From: Melioribacteraceae bacterium
GTDB taxonomy: Bacteria > Bacteroidota > Ignavibacteria > Ignavibacteriales > Melioribacteraceae
Direction: 5' to 3'
Length of the DNA: 64,000 nucleotides
Assembly (NCBI GenBank): GCA_021739765.1
Contig: JAIPBD010000004.1
Coordinates: 62,001 to 126,000, forward strand
Shown here: positions 10,573-19,300 of the stretch, piece after piece
Layout: the number at the start of each line of letters is the position of its first letter
Position numbering within the stretch: position 1 is the first letter of the stretch
Notes under the pieces: generated by a model
The model's input: the letters and a program-made list of their open reading frames with translations, nothing else
Databases searched by the model: none
Told to the model about the DNA's origin: nothing
Translations under genes and position numbers: made by a program

Positions 10573-11256
10573 ATGGGCTCAGGCGCTACCCAATATGTAG
10601 AAACTGTTGATTCTGTGATGCTTTACATTGTAGGCATTTCAGTGGTTCTTTTAATTGGAATCACTGCCGTTATGATATATTTTGTTGTGAAGTATAACAG
10701 GAAGAAAGGGCACAAACCGGAAAATATTCACGGTAATTGGCTGTTAGAGACCATTTGGATTGCCATTCCTACTGTTCTGGTAATGACAATGTTCTATTAC
10801 AGTTACATCGGATACAAAGATTTGAGAAATTTCCCCGAAGATGGCTTGGAAGTAAATGTTACCGCAAGAATGTGGGGCTGGACTTTTGAGTATGAAAACG
10901 GAAAACAAACAGACTCATTGTACGTTCCTGTTAATCAGCCTGTCATGTTATTTTTAGAATCAGTCGACGTTAATCATTCTTTCTACGTTCCTGCGTTTAG
11001 AATTAAAGAAGATGTGATTGCGGGACGAGTGAACAAATTGCATTTTACTTCCGATATGGTTGGTGATTATGACATCGCCTGCGCCGAATATTGTGGATTA
11101 AAACATTCAATGATGTACAGCAAGGTTAAAGTGATGGAAGTCGCCGATTTTGATAAATGGTACGCTGAAACAGATGCGACGACCGATGAAACAAATATCG
11201 AAACGAATCCTGTGGATTCTACGGCTGCCGAAATTAAACCAACCGGCGAAATGTAA
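10573..11256 (+). CDS. coxB: Cytochrome c oxidase subunit II
   Basis: Subunit II carries the CuA centre that receives electrons from cytochrome c. It has two N-terminal transmembrane helices (about residues 15-40 and 57-78), then a cupredoxin domain. The CuA ligands are visible as CAEYCGLKH near residues 169-177, with a downstream methionine and an upstream histidine in DVNHSFYVP. The aromatic patch reads RMWGWTFEY. The C-terminus is an acidic, threonine-rich tail with no fused haem c domain, so this is an aa3 and not a caa3 oxidase. It would need a separate cytochrome c donor such as the one at 6275. Start ATG has GAGGAG 7 bases upstream. Confidence 0.95.
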   Translation: MGSGATQYVETVDSVMLYIVGISVVLLIGITAVMIYFVVKYNRKKGHKPENIHGNWLLETIWIAIPTVLVMTMFYYSYIGYKDLRNFPEDGLEVNVTARMWGWTFEYENGKQTDSLYVPVNQPVMLFLESVDVNHSFYVPAFRIKEDVIAGRVNKLHFTSDMVGDYDIACAEYCGLKHSMMYSKVKVMEVADFDKWYAETDATTDETNIETNPVDSTAAEIKPTGEM

Positions 11257-11260
11257 TCCG

Positions 11261-12178
11261 ATGATTGCCGATCAAAAAATATTATCACAGAAAACGGTTG
11301 AAACGAATATTCTCTATTCATTTAAGAATTTCATAAGTATTGCATCAGAACTTGGGAAAATGAGAATTACTTTTTTCGTCGGAATAACAACCGTGATCGG
11401 TTACATACTTGCGACTAGTTCTGTTGATCTTAAAATAGCGTTAACAACTTTTGGTGTGTTTTTAATCGCTTCCGGTTCCAGTGCCCTAAACCATGTTCAG
11501 GAAGCTAAGTATGATTCAATGATGGATCGAACAAAAAGTCGACCCATACCGTCGGGTAAGATTAGCAAAACTAACGCCGGAATTTTTGCGGTAGCCTTAC
11601 TTTTTAGCGGTTCTATTTTGATGTTTATTTCATCCGGGTTTGTTCCACTTGGTTTGGCGTTTTTAACACTTGTCTGGTACAATGTGATTTATACTCCGTT
11701 AAAGCAAAAATTTGCTCTTGCGATTATTCCCGGTTCTCTTGTAGGAGCATTGCCTCCCGTAATCGGTTGGGCAGCATCGGGATTAAGTATATTTGAAGAT
11801 CCGATACTTGCATTGGCTTTGTTCTTTTTTGTTTGGCAGATACCACATTTTTGGCTTCTGCTGATTCTTCATGGAAAGGATTACGAAAAAGCAGGTTATC
11901 CGACTCTTAATAAACTGTTTAGTGACAGTCAATTAAGTAGAATTTCATTTATCTGGATCGCGGCTTTAGCGGTATTATCTTTGTTTATTGTCAGTTTTGA
12001 CGCTTCATTTACCGCATATAGTATTACTTCGTTAATAGCGTTGGCTGTTTGGCTCGTATTAACCTCGAGAAAGTTGTTGGATGAATTTAGCAGATTGGTT
12101 GTTAAGAAGTCATTTCTTACAATTAATCTTTATGTATTGTTAGTCGTTTTGGTTTTATCGATCGATAAACTAATTTAA
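11261..12178 (+). CDS. ctaB: Protoheme IX farnesyltransferase (haem O synthase)
   Basis: UbiA-superfamily prenyltransferase that attaches a farnesyl group to protohaem IX to give haem O, the precursor of haem A for the aa3 oxidase. The protein has 305 residues and about nine helices. The first aspartate-rich region appears as NHVQEAKYDSMMDRTKSRP, which matches the conserved N...D...DR...RP pattern of CtaB. I use ATG 11261, 4 bases after the coxB stop. A longer frame from 11150 would overlap coxB and adds an unrelated segment. No haem A synthase (ctaA) is seen in the window. Confidence 0.93.
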   Translation: MIADQKILSQKTVETNILYSFKNFISIASELGKMRITFFVGITTVIGYILATSSVDLKIALTTFGVFLIASGSSALNHVQEAKYDSMMDRTKSRPIPSGKISKTNAGIFAVALLFSGSILMFISSGFVPLGLAFLTLVWYNVIYTPLKQKFALAIIPGSLVGALPPVIGWAASGLSIFEDPILALALFFFVWQIPHFWLLLILHGKDYEKAGYPTLNKLFSDSQLSRISFIWIAALAVLSLFIVSFDASFTAYSITSLIALAVWLVLTSRKLLDEFSRLVVKKSFLTINLYVLLVVLVLSIDKLI

Positions 12179-12195
12179 TTAGTAAAGGTAGGGAA

Positions 12196-13530
12196 ATGGA
12201 TTTTATAGATAATCTTGTATTACCTCAATCTCCTGAACATATGGAATTGTTGAAGGATCTTTTGATTCTGACTTATATACTTTTTATTCCGTATATCACA
12301 TTATTGCTTGGAAGTACAATCTTGTCATATTACTATTCCGGGCGCGGAATAAAAGAGGAAAATTCTTCCTTTATCTCATTTGCAAAAGATTTAATTGATC
12401 TTGTAACATTTACAAAATCTGTTGCGTTTGGCTTTGCCGTTATTCCTCTCTTTAGCGCACTATTTTGTTATGCGCAATTGCTTCATGAAAATCCCGTTTC
12501 TTTAAGTCCGTATATTTCCTTAACGATTTTATTCTTATTTATAAGCCTTGTTTTTGTCTATACCTTTAAACATTCATTCCATTTGAAGGATATTCTTTCT
12601 CAAGTAGATGAAAATAAAATTGATTCAGATGTGAATCATTATAAAAGCTCTTCGGTAAAACTTTTTAATAAATCCGGTAAATATGCCGTTCTATTTTTAT
12701 TAATTACTTTATACCTTTTTTCTGCCTCCATCGAATTATCATTTAGAGTGCAGACTTACACCGAAACACCTTCAATTATTGATGTATTAATCTCGTTTTC
12801 AGCTTTCACATATTTTATGTATCTCGTTGCGTTGTCATTTGGATTAACTTCGCTTGTGGTCTTATTCAAATATTTTAGACCAAATAGCGAAACCAAAGTG
12901 AAAAGTGAAGAGTATTCAGAGTTTCTCAGAACAAAATCACTCTCACTTGGAATTGTCAGTTTATTGATAATTCCATTTACCGTCGCGTTGAATATAATTA
13001 CCAAACCCGGAACGGCTTTAACTTCAGGTGTGTTTACCCTAACAATTATCGCGATACTCGGACTGTTATTTCTGGGCAATTTTCTATATGTAATGCTCAA
13101 ATACGCGAATACGAGATATACCACCTCAAGTGTATTCGTATTTCTCATTATTTTGTGTTTACTGATTGTTAAAGATCAACTTGCATTTAGCAGCTCAACC
13201 CATAAACAATACTTTGTATTAGCTTCGGCTTTTGCTGATTACGAGCAAAAGATGATGGAAGAAATGGGTGGTGGAGCTGCAGTAATTAGCGGAGAAGATA
13301 TTTTTAATGGAAGATGTATTGCATGCCATAAGTTTGAGGAAAAATTAGTCGGACCGCCGTACAATTCAGTTTTACCCAAATATGAAGGGAAGCAGGAAGA
13401 CTTAGTTAAATTTATTTTGAATCCTGTCAAGGTTAATCCGGATTATCCGGCGATGCCTAATCAAGGTCTTAAACCAAACGAAGCCAAAGCAATCGCGGAA
13501 TACATCGTAAATATGTATCAATCAAAGTAA
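12196..13530 (+). CDS. Polytopic membrane protein with C-terminal cytochrome c domain
   Basis: A 444-residue protein not assigned to a named family. The first 340 residues contain about eight hydrophobic helices. The last 85 residues are a class I cytochrome c domain with CIACH at residues 374-378 and a late methionine in YPAMPNQGL that could be the sixth ligand. It is the last gene of the respiratory operon, 17 bases after ctaB and directly before a terminator, so a link to the oxidase or to alternative complex III is likely but inferred. It may accept electrons from, or give electrons to, a periplasmic carrier. The membrane part has no haem-ligand pattern I can identify with confidence. Confidence 0.75.
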   Translation: MDFIDNLVLPQSPEHMELLKDLLILTYILFIPYITLLLGSTILSYYYSGRGIKEENSSFISFAKDLIDLVTFTKSVAFGFAVIPLFSALFCYAQLLHENPVSLSPYISLTILFLFISLVFVYTFKHSFHLKDILSQVDENKIDSDVNHYKSSSVKLFNKSGKYAVLFLLITLYLFSASIELSFRVQTYTETPSIIDVLISFSAFTYFMYLVALSFGLTSLVVLFKYFRPNSETKVKSEEYSEFLRTKSLSLGIVSLLIIPFTVALNIITKPGTALTSGVFTLTIIAILGLLFLGNFLYVMLKYANTRYTTSSVFVFLIILCLLIVKDQLAFSSSTHKQYFVLASAFADYEQKMMEEMGGGAAVISGEDIFNGRCIACHKFEEKLVGPPYNSVLPKYEGKQEDLVKFILNPVKVNPDYPAMPNQGLKPNEAKAIAEYIVNMYQSK

Positions 13531-13557
13531 ATCGAAATTATTATAAAGCGCTAAATT

Positions 13558-13588
13558 AAAGGGATCTATTTTGATCCCTTTTTTATTT
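13558..13588 (+). terminator. Rho-independent terminator of the respiratory operon
   Basis: A 9-base stem AAAGGGATC (13558-13566) pairs with GATCCCTTT (13573-13581) across a six-base loop and runs into a T-rich tract. It lies 28 bases after the last cytochrome gene and separates the respiratory operon from prmC. Confidence 0.85.
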
Positions 13589-13667
13589 ATTGTATAAATC
13601 AGATTTCTTTTCAATAATCTGATTCAAAATCTTTATTTTTGAACTCATTATAGAAAAACCAAATAAA

Positions 13668-14516
13668 ATGTTAGCTGTTTTAGAAGCACTCACACTCTCC
13701 ACCGATTACCTTGCGAAAAAGGGAATTGAATCTGCGAGACTAAATGCGGAACTGTTCCTCGCTGATATCCTTGAATGCAAAAGACTCGAACTTTATATGC
13801 AGTTTGAACGCCCGCTCTCCGAAGATGAGCTGAACAAATATCGCGCTATGATCGCGAGAAGAGGGAAGTTCGAACCATTGCAATATATCTTAGGATATAC
13901 AGAATTTTACGGGTACCGGTTTGAATTGGAATCGTCAGTTTTGATTCCACGTCAGGAGACTGAATTACTGGTCGAAAAAATTATTCATGACTGCAAAACC
14001 AATCCGAAAACACAAATATTAGATATCGGCTGCGGCTCAGGATGTATTTCAATTAGTCTTGCTAAACACCTTACTTCCTCACAAATAATTGGCTGGGATA
14101 TTGATGAAACCGCTATCAATGTTTCGAATTCTAATGCGAAACTGAATGAAGTTTCAAACGTGCAGTTTCAAATTCGTGATGTTCTGCAGAATCATTTTCC
14201 GGCAGAAAATAAATTTGACTTGATCGTTTCGAATCCGCCCTATGTTTCAATGGAGGATTATCAGAAAACACAAAAAGAAGTCAAGGATTTTGAGCCGGTT
14301 TCAGCGGTAACAGATTATGGAAATGGTTTTAAGTTTTATGAACGAATAATTGATATCAGCAAACAATTACTGATTGAAAATGGCGCGCTATATTTCGAAT
14401 TGGGTCATCATCACGCGGAAAAGGTTAAAAACCTAATGAGTGAAAAATTCGATCAGATTGAATTATTAGAGGATTATCAAAATATTCCCCGTGTAATTAA
14501 AGGGGTCTTAAAATGA
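13668..14516 (+). CDS. prmC: Peptide chain release factor N5-glutamine methyltransferase
   Basis: SAM-dependent methyltransferase that modifies the glutamine of the GGQ motif in release factors RF1 and RF2. It has 282 residues, the usual length. The N-terminal helical domain includes the PLQYILGYTEFYG stretch typical of PrmC. The SAM-binding motif is LDIGCGSGCISI, and the substrate-binding NPPY is at residues 189-192. It starts a series of overlapping genes; its stop overlaps the dtd ATG (ATGA). Confidence 0.94.
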   Translation: MLAVLEALTLSTDYLAKKGIESARLNAELFLADILECKRLELYMQFERPLSEDELNKYRAMIARRGKFEPLQYILGYTEFYGYRFELESSVLIPRQETELLVEKIIHDCKTNPKTQILDIGCGSGCISISLAKHLTSSQIIGWDIDETAINVSNSNAKLNEVSNVQFQIRDVLQNHFPAENKFDLIVSNPPYVSMEDYQKTQKEVKDFEPVSAVTDYGNGFKFYERIIDISKQLLIENGALYFELGHHHAEKVKNLMSEKFDQIELLEDYQNIPRVIKGVLK

Positions 14517-14977
14517 GAGCGTTGGTGCAGCGTGTTTCTTCCGGCGGAGTTAAAATCCCATCCGAAAACTATACTAAATCGATTAAAAAGGGGTTAGTTA
14601 TTTTACTTGGGGTTGCTGAGAACGACTCCTCGCACGATGTTGTATTCGTGGCGGATAAATGCTGCAATCTTAGAATTTTTGAAGACGAAAACGAAAAGAT
14701 GAATCTTTCACTCAAAGATATTAAGGGGGAAGTTCTCGTTATCTCACAGTTTACACTTTATGGAGATACAAGGAAAGGGAACAGACCAAGTTTTTCGAAT
14801 GCGGCACGGCCTGAATTAGCGGAAAAATATTATGAAGAATTTGTTTCAAGAATGAAAATAAATTTAGGTGAAAGCAAGGTGAAAACCGGCATTTTTGCTA
14901 CGATGATGCAAGTCGAAATTAACAATGATGGACCTGTAACTTTGTTGGTTGAATCTAAACAAAAAGTGGAAAATTGA
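14513..14977 (+). CDS. dtd: D-aminoacyl-tRNA deacylase
   Basis: Removes D-amino acids (and glycine from mischarged tRNA-Ala) from tRNA. The 154-residue length is typical. Family signatures are the N-terminal MRALVQRVS, the SQFTLYGDTRKGNRPSF segment, and the C-terminal NDGPVTLLVES with the Gly-cisPro pair that gates the active site. The start overlaps prmC by four bases, and the stop overlaps the TTG of the next gene. Confidence 0.95.
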   Translation: MRALVQRVSSGGVKIPSENYTKSIKKGLVILLGVAENDSSHDVVFVADKCCNLRIFEDENEKMNLSLKDIKGEVLVISQFTLYGDTRKGNRPSFSNAARPELAEKYYEEFVSRMKINLGESKVKTGIFATMMQVEINNDGPVTLLVESKQKVEN

Positions 14978-15876
14978 AATCTACCTTACTAATATTTGTG
15001 GATGGTATCGGGATCGGTAAAAACGATCCGGAAGCAAACCCTTTTATTAAATACAATTATAAGTTTCTCTCAGAAACATTTAGTACAATCCCAACTCTGG
15101 AAAACCAATACTTAGAATCGGAAAATAGATTTCTATTTCCCGTTGATGCAAATCTTGGGGTGGAAGGTTTACCCCAAAGCGGAACCGGGCAAACCGCTAT
15201 ATTTTGCGGTGTTAACGCACCTAAAATTGTGGGCAAACATTTTGGACCATATCCTTATTCAACTTTAATCCCGATTATTGAAATGGATAATATTTTTAGA
15301 TATTACCGGGATCGAGGAAAAAAATCGTTTTTTGCGAACGCTTATCCAAAAATATTTTTTGATTATATCAAAACTAAAAAGGGAAGATTGAGTGTCACTT
15401 CTCTGAGTTGTTTGTTATCGGGAATTAAACTTAATGGTCCCACAGCTGTAAGGAATGGAAAAGCACTAACCGCTGAAATTGATAATAAAAGATGGGTTGA
15501 GAAACTGGATTACAAACTTCCGGTAATTAAACCCGAAACCGCCGCGAAACGATTATTACAAATTACGGAAGAAAACAACCTTACCGTTTACGAATTTTTC
15601 CTAACCGATCATTTTGGGCACGGTCGATCAATGGAAATATTTGAAAGAACAATGGGTGTATTTGACAAATTTATGTGTTATATTTTAAATAATATTAGTT
15701 CGAATATCAGCTTGATTGTCTGCTCAGATCATGGCAATTTTGAAGATATTTCAATTAAAACTCACACTAGAAACCCGGCATTGACAATTTCAGCCGGAAG
15801 AGGAGCAAAATTTCTTTCTGAAAAGATAAAAGATTTAACTGATTTAAAATTAGCCTTGTGGGAGAATGATTCTTGA
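14974..15876 (+). CDS. Alkaline-phosphatase-superfamily metalloenzyme, function unknown
   Basis: A 300-residue protein of the fold that includes phosphopentomutase and cofactor-independent phosphoglycerate mutase. The metal-binding pattern is visible: FVDGIGIG at the N-terminus, SGTGQTAIFCG (near residue 69) in the nucleophile region, TDHFGHGRSM (about residue 210) and SDHGNFED (about residue 250). It is shorter than a true phosphoglycerate mutase and has no complete insertion domain, so I do not name a substrate. The start is TTG at 14974, overlapping the dtd stop; no better start lies nearby. The gene is coupled to comEC downstream. Confidence 0.72.
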   Translation: MKSTLLIFVDGIGIGKNDPEANPFIKYNYKFLSETFSTIPTLENQYLESENRFLFPVDANLGVEGLPQSGTGQTAIFCGVNAPKIVGKHFGPYPYSTLIPIIEMDNIFRYYRDRGKKSFFANAYPKIFFDYIKTKKGRLSVTSLSCLLSGIKLNGPTAVRNGKALTAEIDNKRWVEKLDYKLPVIKPETAAKRLLQITEENNLTVYEFFLTDHFGHGRSMEIFERTMGVFDKFMCYILNNISSNISLIVCSDHGNFEDISIKTHTRNPALTISAGRGAKFLSEKIKDLTDLKLALWENDS

Positions 15877-18269
15877 ATAATTATCCGATAATAAAGTTCA
15901 CTTTATACTTTATTATCGGAATTTTGCTTCAATCAATATTATCCCTTTCAACTTTAGCTCTCCTTATAATTACTTTTTTACTGCTTATTTCAAATATTCT
16001 TTTAGTAACCGCGAACAATGTCAGATTCAAACAATTAGTTTTTGTTACTGCTCCGGCCCTTATTGTCCTCACTTCAATGCTTTTCACGAGCATCCCCGGA
16101 AAAATAACCGAGGAATATCCGTATGATTTACCGATTATAAAATCATCAACCATCATTGGTGAAGTTGTTGAAATAGATTTAGTTAAAGATTCTAAATGGA
16201 GTTTTGTCCTAATCTCCGAATCAATCAAAATGAATGATGATTTTGACAAAACACCGAGAAAAATCGTCGTGAATCTTTTCTTTGAGAAATTCGGTGAAAT
16301 TCAAAATTTATACGATTCAGTAGACATCGGCGATATCGTATATTTCGACGCAAGAATTATAAAACCGGCTGAGGCTCGAAATCCGGGGGAATTTAATTAT
16401 TACGAATATCTGAAATCTGTCGGTATCAGTATTCAGGCAAATATTTATAAACCTGAATCAATGAAAATTGTGGATAATTCAGAACTTAGTTTCTCTTCGT
16501 ATATTCATTTCATCAGGAAGAATGTCGATTCACAAATTTTACGAATGTTTATTCATGAAACTGCTGCGTTAATAAGAGGATTGTTGTTGGCAGATCGGGG
16601 AAATATAGATTTCGATCTTCGCCAATCATTTGTGAATGTCGGTGTTATTCATGTGCTTGCGGTTTCGGGACTCCACGTCGGCTTCATCATTTTTATATTC
16701 TATTTTTTGTTCTCCAGGCTAAATACTTATTCAAGATACTGGATGTCAATCTTAGGAATTGTTTTATTTATGATTCTGACAAATTTCCCGACCTCGGTAG
16801 TGCGTGCTTCAATAATGGCAGTAGCGATGATACTTTCACTCCTTTCCAACAGATCTTACAATAGCCTAAACGCATTGGCACTTGCCGCTATGATTATATT
16901 GTTGATCAATCCGGATGATTTATTCGATCCGGGATTTCAGCTCTCATTTTCATCTGTTTGCGCCATTGTGATATTATATCCTAAACTTAAAGATGGATTG
17001 GGCACCTCACGAATTCGAAATAAATATCTGCGGGGATTACTTGATTTCCTGCTGGTTTCGATTTCCGCACAGATAGGGACGTTGCCCTTTACAATCTATT
17101 ATTTTGGAAAATTTTCCCTTGCCGGAATATTCGCCAATTTAATCGTAATTCCGCTTATCGGAATAATTCTCGGCTCGGCAATTTTAACACTTGTTATTTC
17201 AGTTATAACCGTTAATCTTGGCCAAATATTTGGCTCCTCTGTAAATTTACTCAGCGAAATCATGTTTTGGATTATCAAAATTTTCGACAGCGCGGAGTAT
17301 TCGTTTATCAGAATCAGCGGGTTTTCTGTTTGGGATGGCATCCTATTCTTTATGACAATTATAATGTTTGTGTTCTTTTCGAGATTTTTGGTTCACAGAT
17401 TAACAAAATTTATAATCTTTCTTCTTCTCGCAATTAACTTCCTGATCTGGGCAAAACTTGACAATTCAACTTTAATTCCGAATAATATTTTAACGGTTAT
17501 GGCTATTGATGTCGGGCAAGGAGACGCTTGTTTGGTAAAAACACCTAACGGCAAAATTATTCTAATCGACTCCGGAAACGCGACGCCCTATTTTGATTCG
17601 GGAGAACGAACAATTATTCCCATTTTACACAATCTCGAAATTGAAAAAATTGATTACGCTCTAATTTCCCACGTTGATTCAGATCATTATAAAGGAATAT
17701 TTTCACTCGTTAAAGCCGGATATATTAAAGAAGTATTCAAACCACAGTTAATCGAAGACTTGAAAAAAGATATAGAATTTGAGGACTTTTTAAGTGAATT
17801 CGAAATTCCTATTCATTATTATGATAAATCGATTTTGGAGCTGGGAAACATTAGGTTATTTATCCTTAATCACCGGGAAAGTAATACTACTCAACAATTT
17901 GATGCTAATAACAGCAGCGGAATAATTAAATTGGTCTATGGAAATTGTTCGATTCTATTTATGGGCGACGCAGAAATCCCCGCCGAAAAATATTATGGCA
18001 AAGTCTATGGAAAGTTTGTTGATTCCGACATTTTAAAAGTTGGTCATCATGGAAGCAAAACCAGTTCTTCGGATGAATTTCTAAATTTAGTTTCACCAAA
18101 AATTGCATTAATAAGCTGTGGTATAATGAATAAGTTTAAACATCCTTCTGCAATTACCCTGGATAAAATGAATGAAAAAAGTGTTGAAATTTACCGAACA
18201 GATGAATCGGGATGCTTGATATTCCAGTCTGATGGAAATGATTTCAGAAAAATTGATTGGTTTAATTGA
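15873..18269 (+). CDS. comEC: ComEC/Rec2-family DNA uptake channel
   Basis: Inner-membrane channel protein for transport of single-stranded DNA during natural transformation, 798 residues. The order is N-terminal soluble/OB-like region (DUF4131-like), the multi-helix Competence domain beginning near residue 230 (VIHVLAVSGLHVGFI is characteristic), and a C-terminal metallo-beta-lactamase domain from about residue 545. The metal motifs there are HVDSDHYKG and GHHGSKTSS. The start is TTG, overlapping the previous stop. The full domain set suggests a working gene, though no other competence gene is in the window. Confidence 0.93.
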   Translation: MNNYPIIKFTLYFIIGILLQSILSLSTLALLIITFLLLISNILLVTANNVRFKQLVFVTAPALIVLTSMLFTSIPGKITEEYPYDLPIIKSSTIIGEVVEIDLVKDSKWSFVLISESIKMNDDFDKTPRKIVVNLFFEKFGEIQNLYDSVDIGDIVYFDARIIKPAEARNPGEFNYYEYLKSVGISIQANIYKPESMKIVDNSELSFSSYIHFIRKNVDSQILRMFIHETAALIRGLLLADRGNIDFDLRQSFVNVGVIHVLAVSGLHVGFIIFIFYFLFSRLNTYSRYWMSILGIVLFMILTNFPTSVVRASIMAVAMILSLLSNRSYNSLNALALAAMIILLINPDDLFDPGFQLSFSSVCAIVILYPKLKDGLGTSRIRNKYLRGLLDFLLVSISAQIGTLPFTIYYFGKFSLAGIFANLIVIPLIGIILGSAILTLVISVITVNLGQIFGSSVNLLSEIMFWIIKIFDSAEYSFIRISGFSVWDGILFFMTIIMFVFFSRFLVHRLTKFIIFLLLAINFLIWAKLDNSTLIPNNILTVMAIDVGQGDACLVKTPNGKIILIDSGNATPYFDSGERTIIPILHNLEIEKIDYALISHVDSDHYKGIFSLVKAGYIKEVFKPQLIEDLKKDIEFEDFLSEFEIPIHYYDKSILELGNIRLFILNHRESNTTQQFDANNSSGIIKLVYGNCSILFMGDAEIPAEKYYGKVYGKFVDSDILKVGHHGSKTSSSDEFLNLVSPKIALISCGIMNKFKHPSAITLDKMNEKSVEIYRTDESGCLIFQSDGNDFRKIDWFN

Positions 18270-19279
18270 TGCGGATTCTAAATAATATATCACTAAAAAA
18301 TCTAAATACATTTGGCCTCGATGTATCCGCAAAGTATTTTGTAACAGTTGAATCAGAAGAAGATGTGTTAGAATTACTCTCAAGTGAAATTATCAGAAAT
18401 GAAAAGTGGATGGTGTTAGGCGGGGGGAGCAACGTTCTTTTCCGTAAAGATTACAATGGGTTAATAATTAAAAATGATATTAAAGGAAGAACAGTTGAAA
18501 AAAACGGCGGAGTAAAAGTGGGATTTTCTGCCGGAGAAGATTGGGATGAATCCGTTGCTTTTTCTGTTGAAAATAATTATTGGGGAATTGAAAATCTATC
18601 CTGGATTCCTGGAAAAGTCGGGGCGGCTCCTATTCAAAATATTGGAGCATACGGTGTAGAATTAAAAGATGTTTTCCATTCCGTTGAGTTTTATAATGTG
18701 GAAAATAGAGAAAAATACACACTTGGAGCTGAAGAATGTCAGTTCGGATATCGGGACAGCATTTTCAAGAATAAACTTCGCGGTAAAATTATCATCACAA
18801 AAGTTCATCTTAATCTTTCGGAAATACCCAATCCAATTTTGGAATACAATGGAATAATAAGCGCTTTCGAATCAAAAAAAATAACTGAACCGACTCTAAC
18901 CGAAATTAGAAATCTGATAATTGAGATAAGAAAATCAAAATTGCCCGATCCTTATTTTTTACCGAATGCCGGAAGTTTTTTCAAAAATCCGGTAATCGGG
19001 CAGGAACAGTACATCGAATTGTTGGAAGAATTTCCTAAAATTCCGGCTTTCGTAAATGATAAAAACAGATATAAAATTCCTGCCGCCTGGTTAATCGAGC
19101 AGACCGGATTAAAAGGATTTAAAAAAGGTAAAGTTGGAACCCATCAAAACCAACCGTTGGTAATACTAAACTTGGGATACAAAAAGGGTCAAAGAATAAT
19201 TGATTTTGCAAATTATGTAACCCGAGAAGTAAAAAATAAGTTCGGAATAAAATTAGAAAAAGAAGTAAATATCGTTTAG
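18269..19279 (+). CDS. murB: UDP-N-acetylenolpyruvoylglucosamine reductase
   Basis: FAD-dependent reductase that makes UDP-N-acetylmuramate for peptidoglycan. The FAD site reads GGGSNVLF, the substrate loop NIGAYGVEL, and the catalytic serine lies in NAGSFFKNP (about residue 230), followed by the C-terminal HQNQPLVI. Length is 336 residues with the ATG at 18269, which shares a base with the comEC TGA. A TTG one codon earlier is possible but less likely. Confidence 0.95.
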   Translation: MRILNNISLKNLNTFGLDVSAKYFVTVESEEDVLELLSSEIIRNEKWMVLGGGSNVLFRKDYNGLIIKNDIKGRTVEKNGGVKVGFSAGEDWDESVAFSVENNYWGIENLSWIPGKVGAAPIQNIGAYGVELKDVFHSVEFYNVENREKYTLGAEECQFGYRDSIFKNKLRGKIIITKVHLNLSEIPNPILEYNGIISAFESKKITEPTLTEIRNLIIEIRKSKLPDPYFLPNAGSFFKNPVIGQEQYIELLEEFPKIPAFVNDKNRYKIPAAWLIEQTGLKGFKKGKVGTHQNQPLVILNLGYKKGQRIIDFANYVTREVKNKFGIKLEKEVNIV

Positions 19280-19300
19280 AAAACAAATTCCAGAGGTTTT

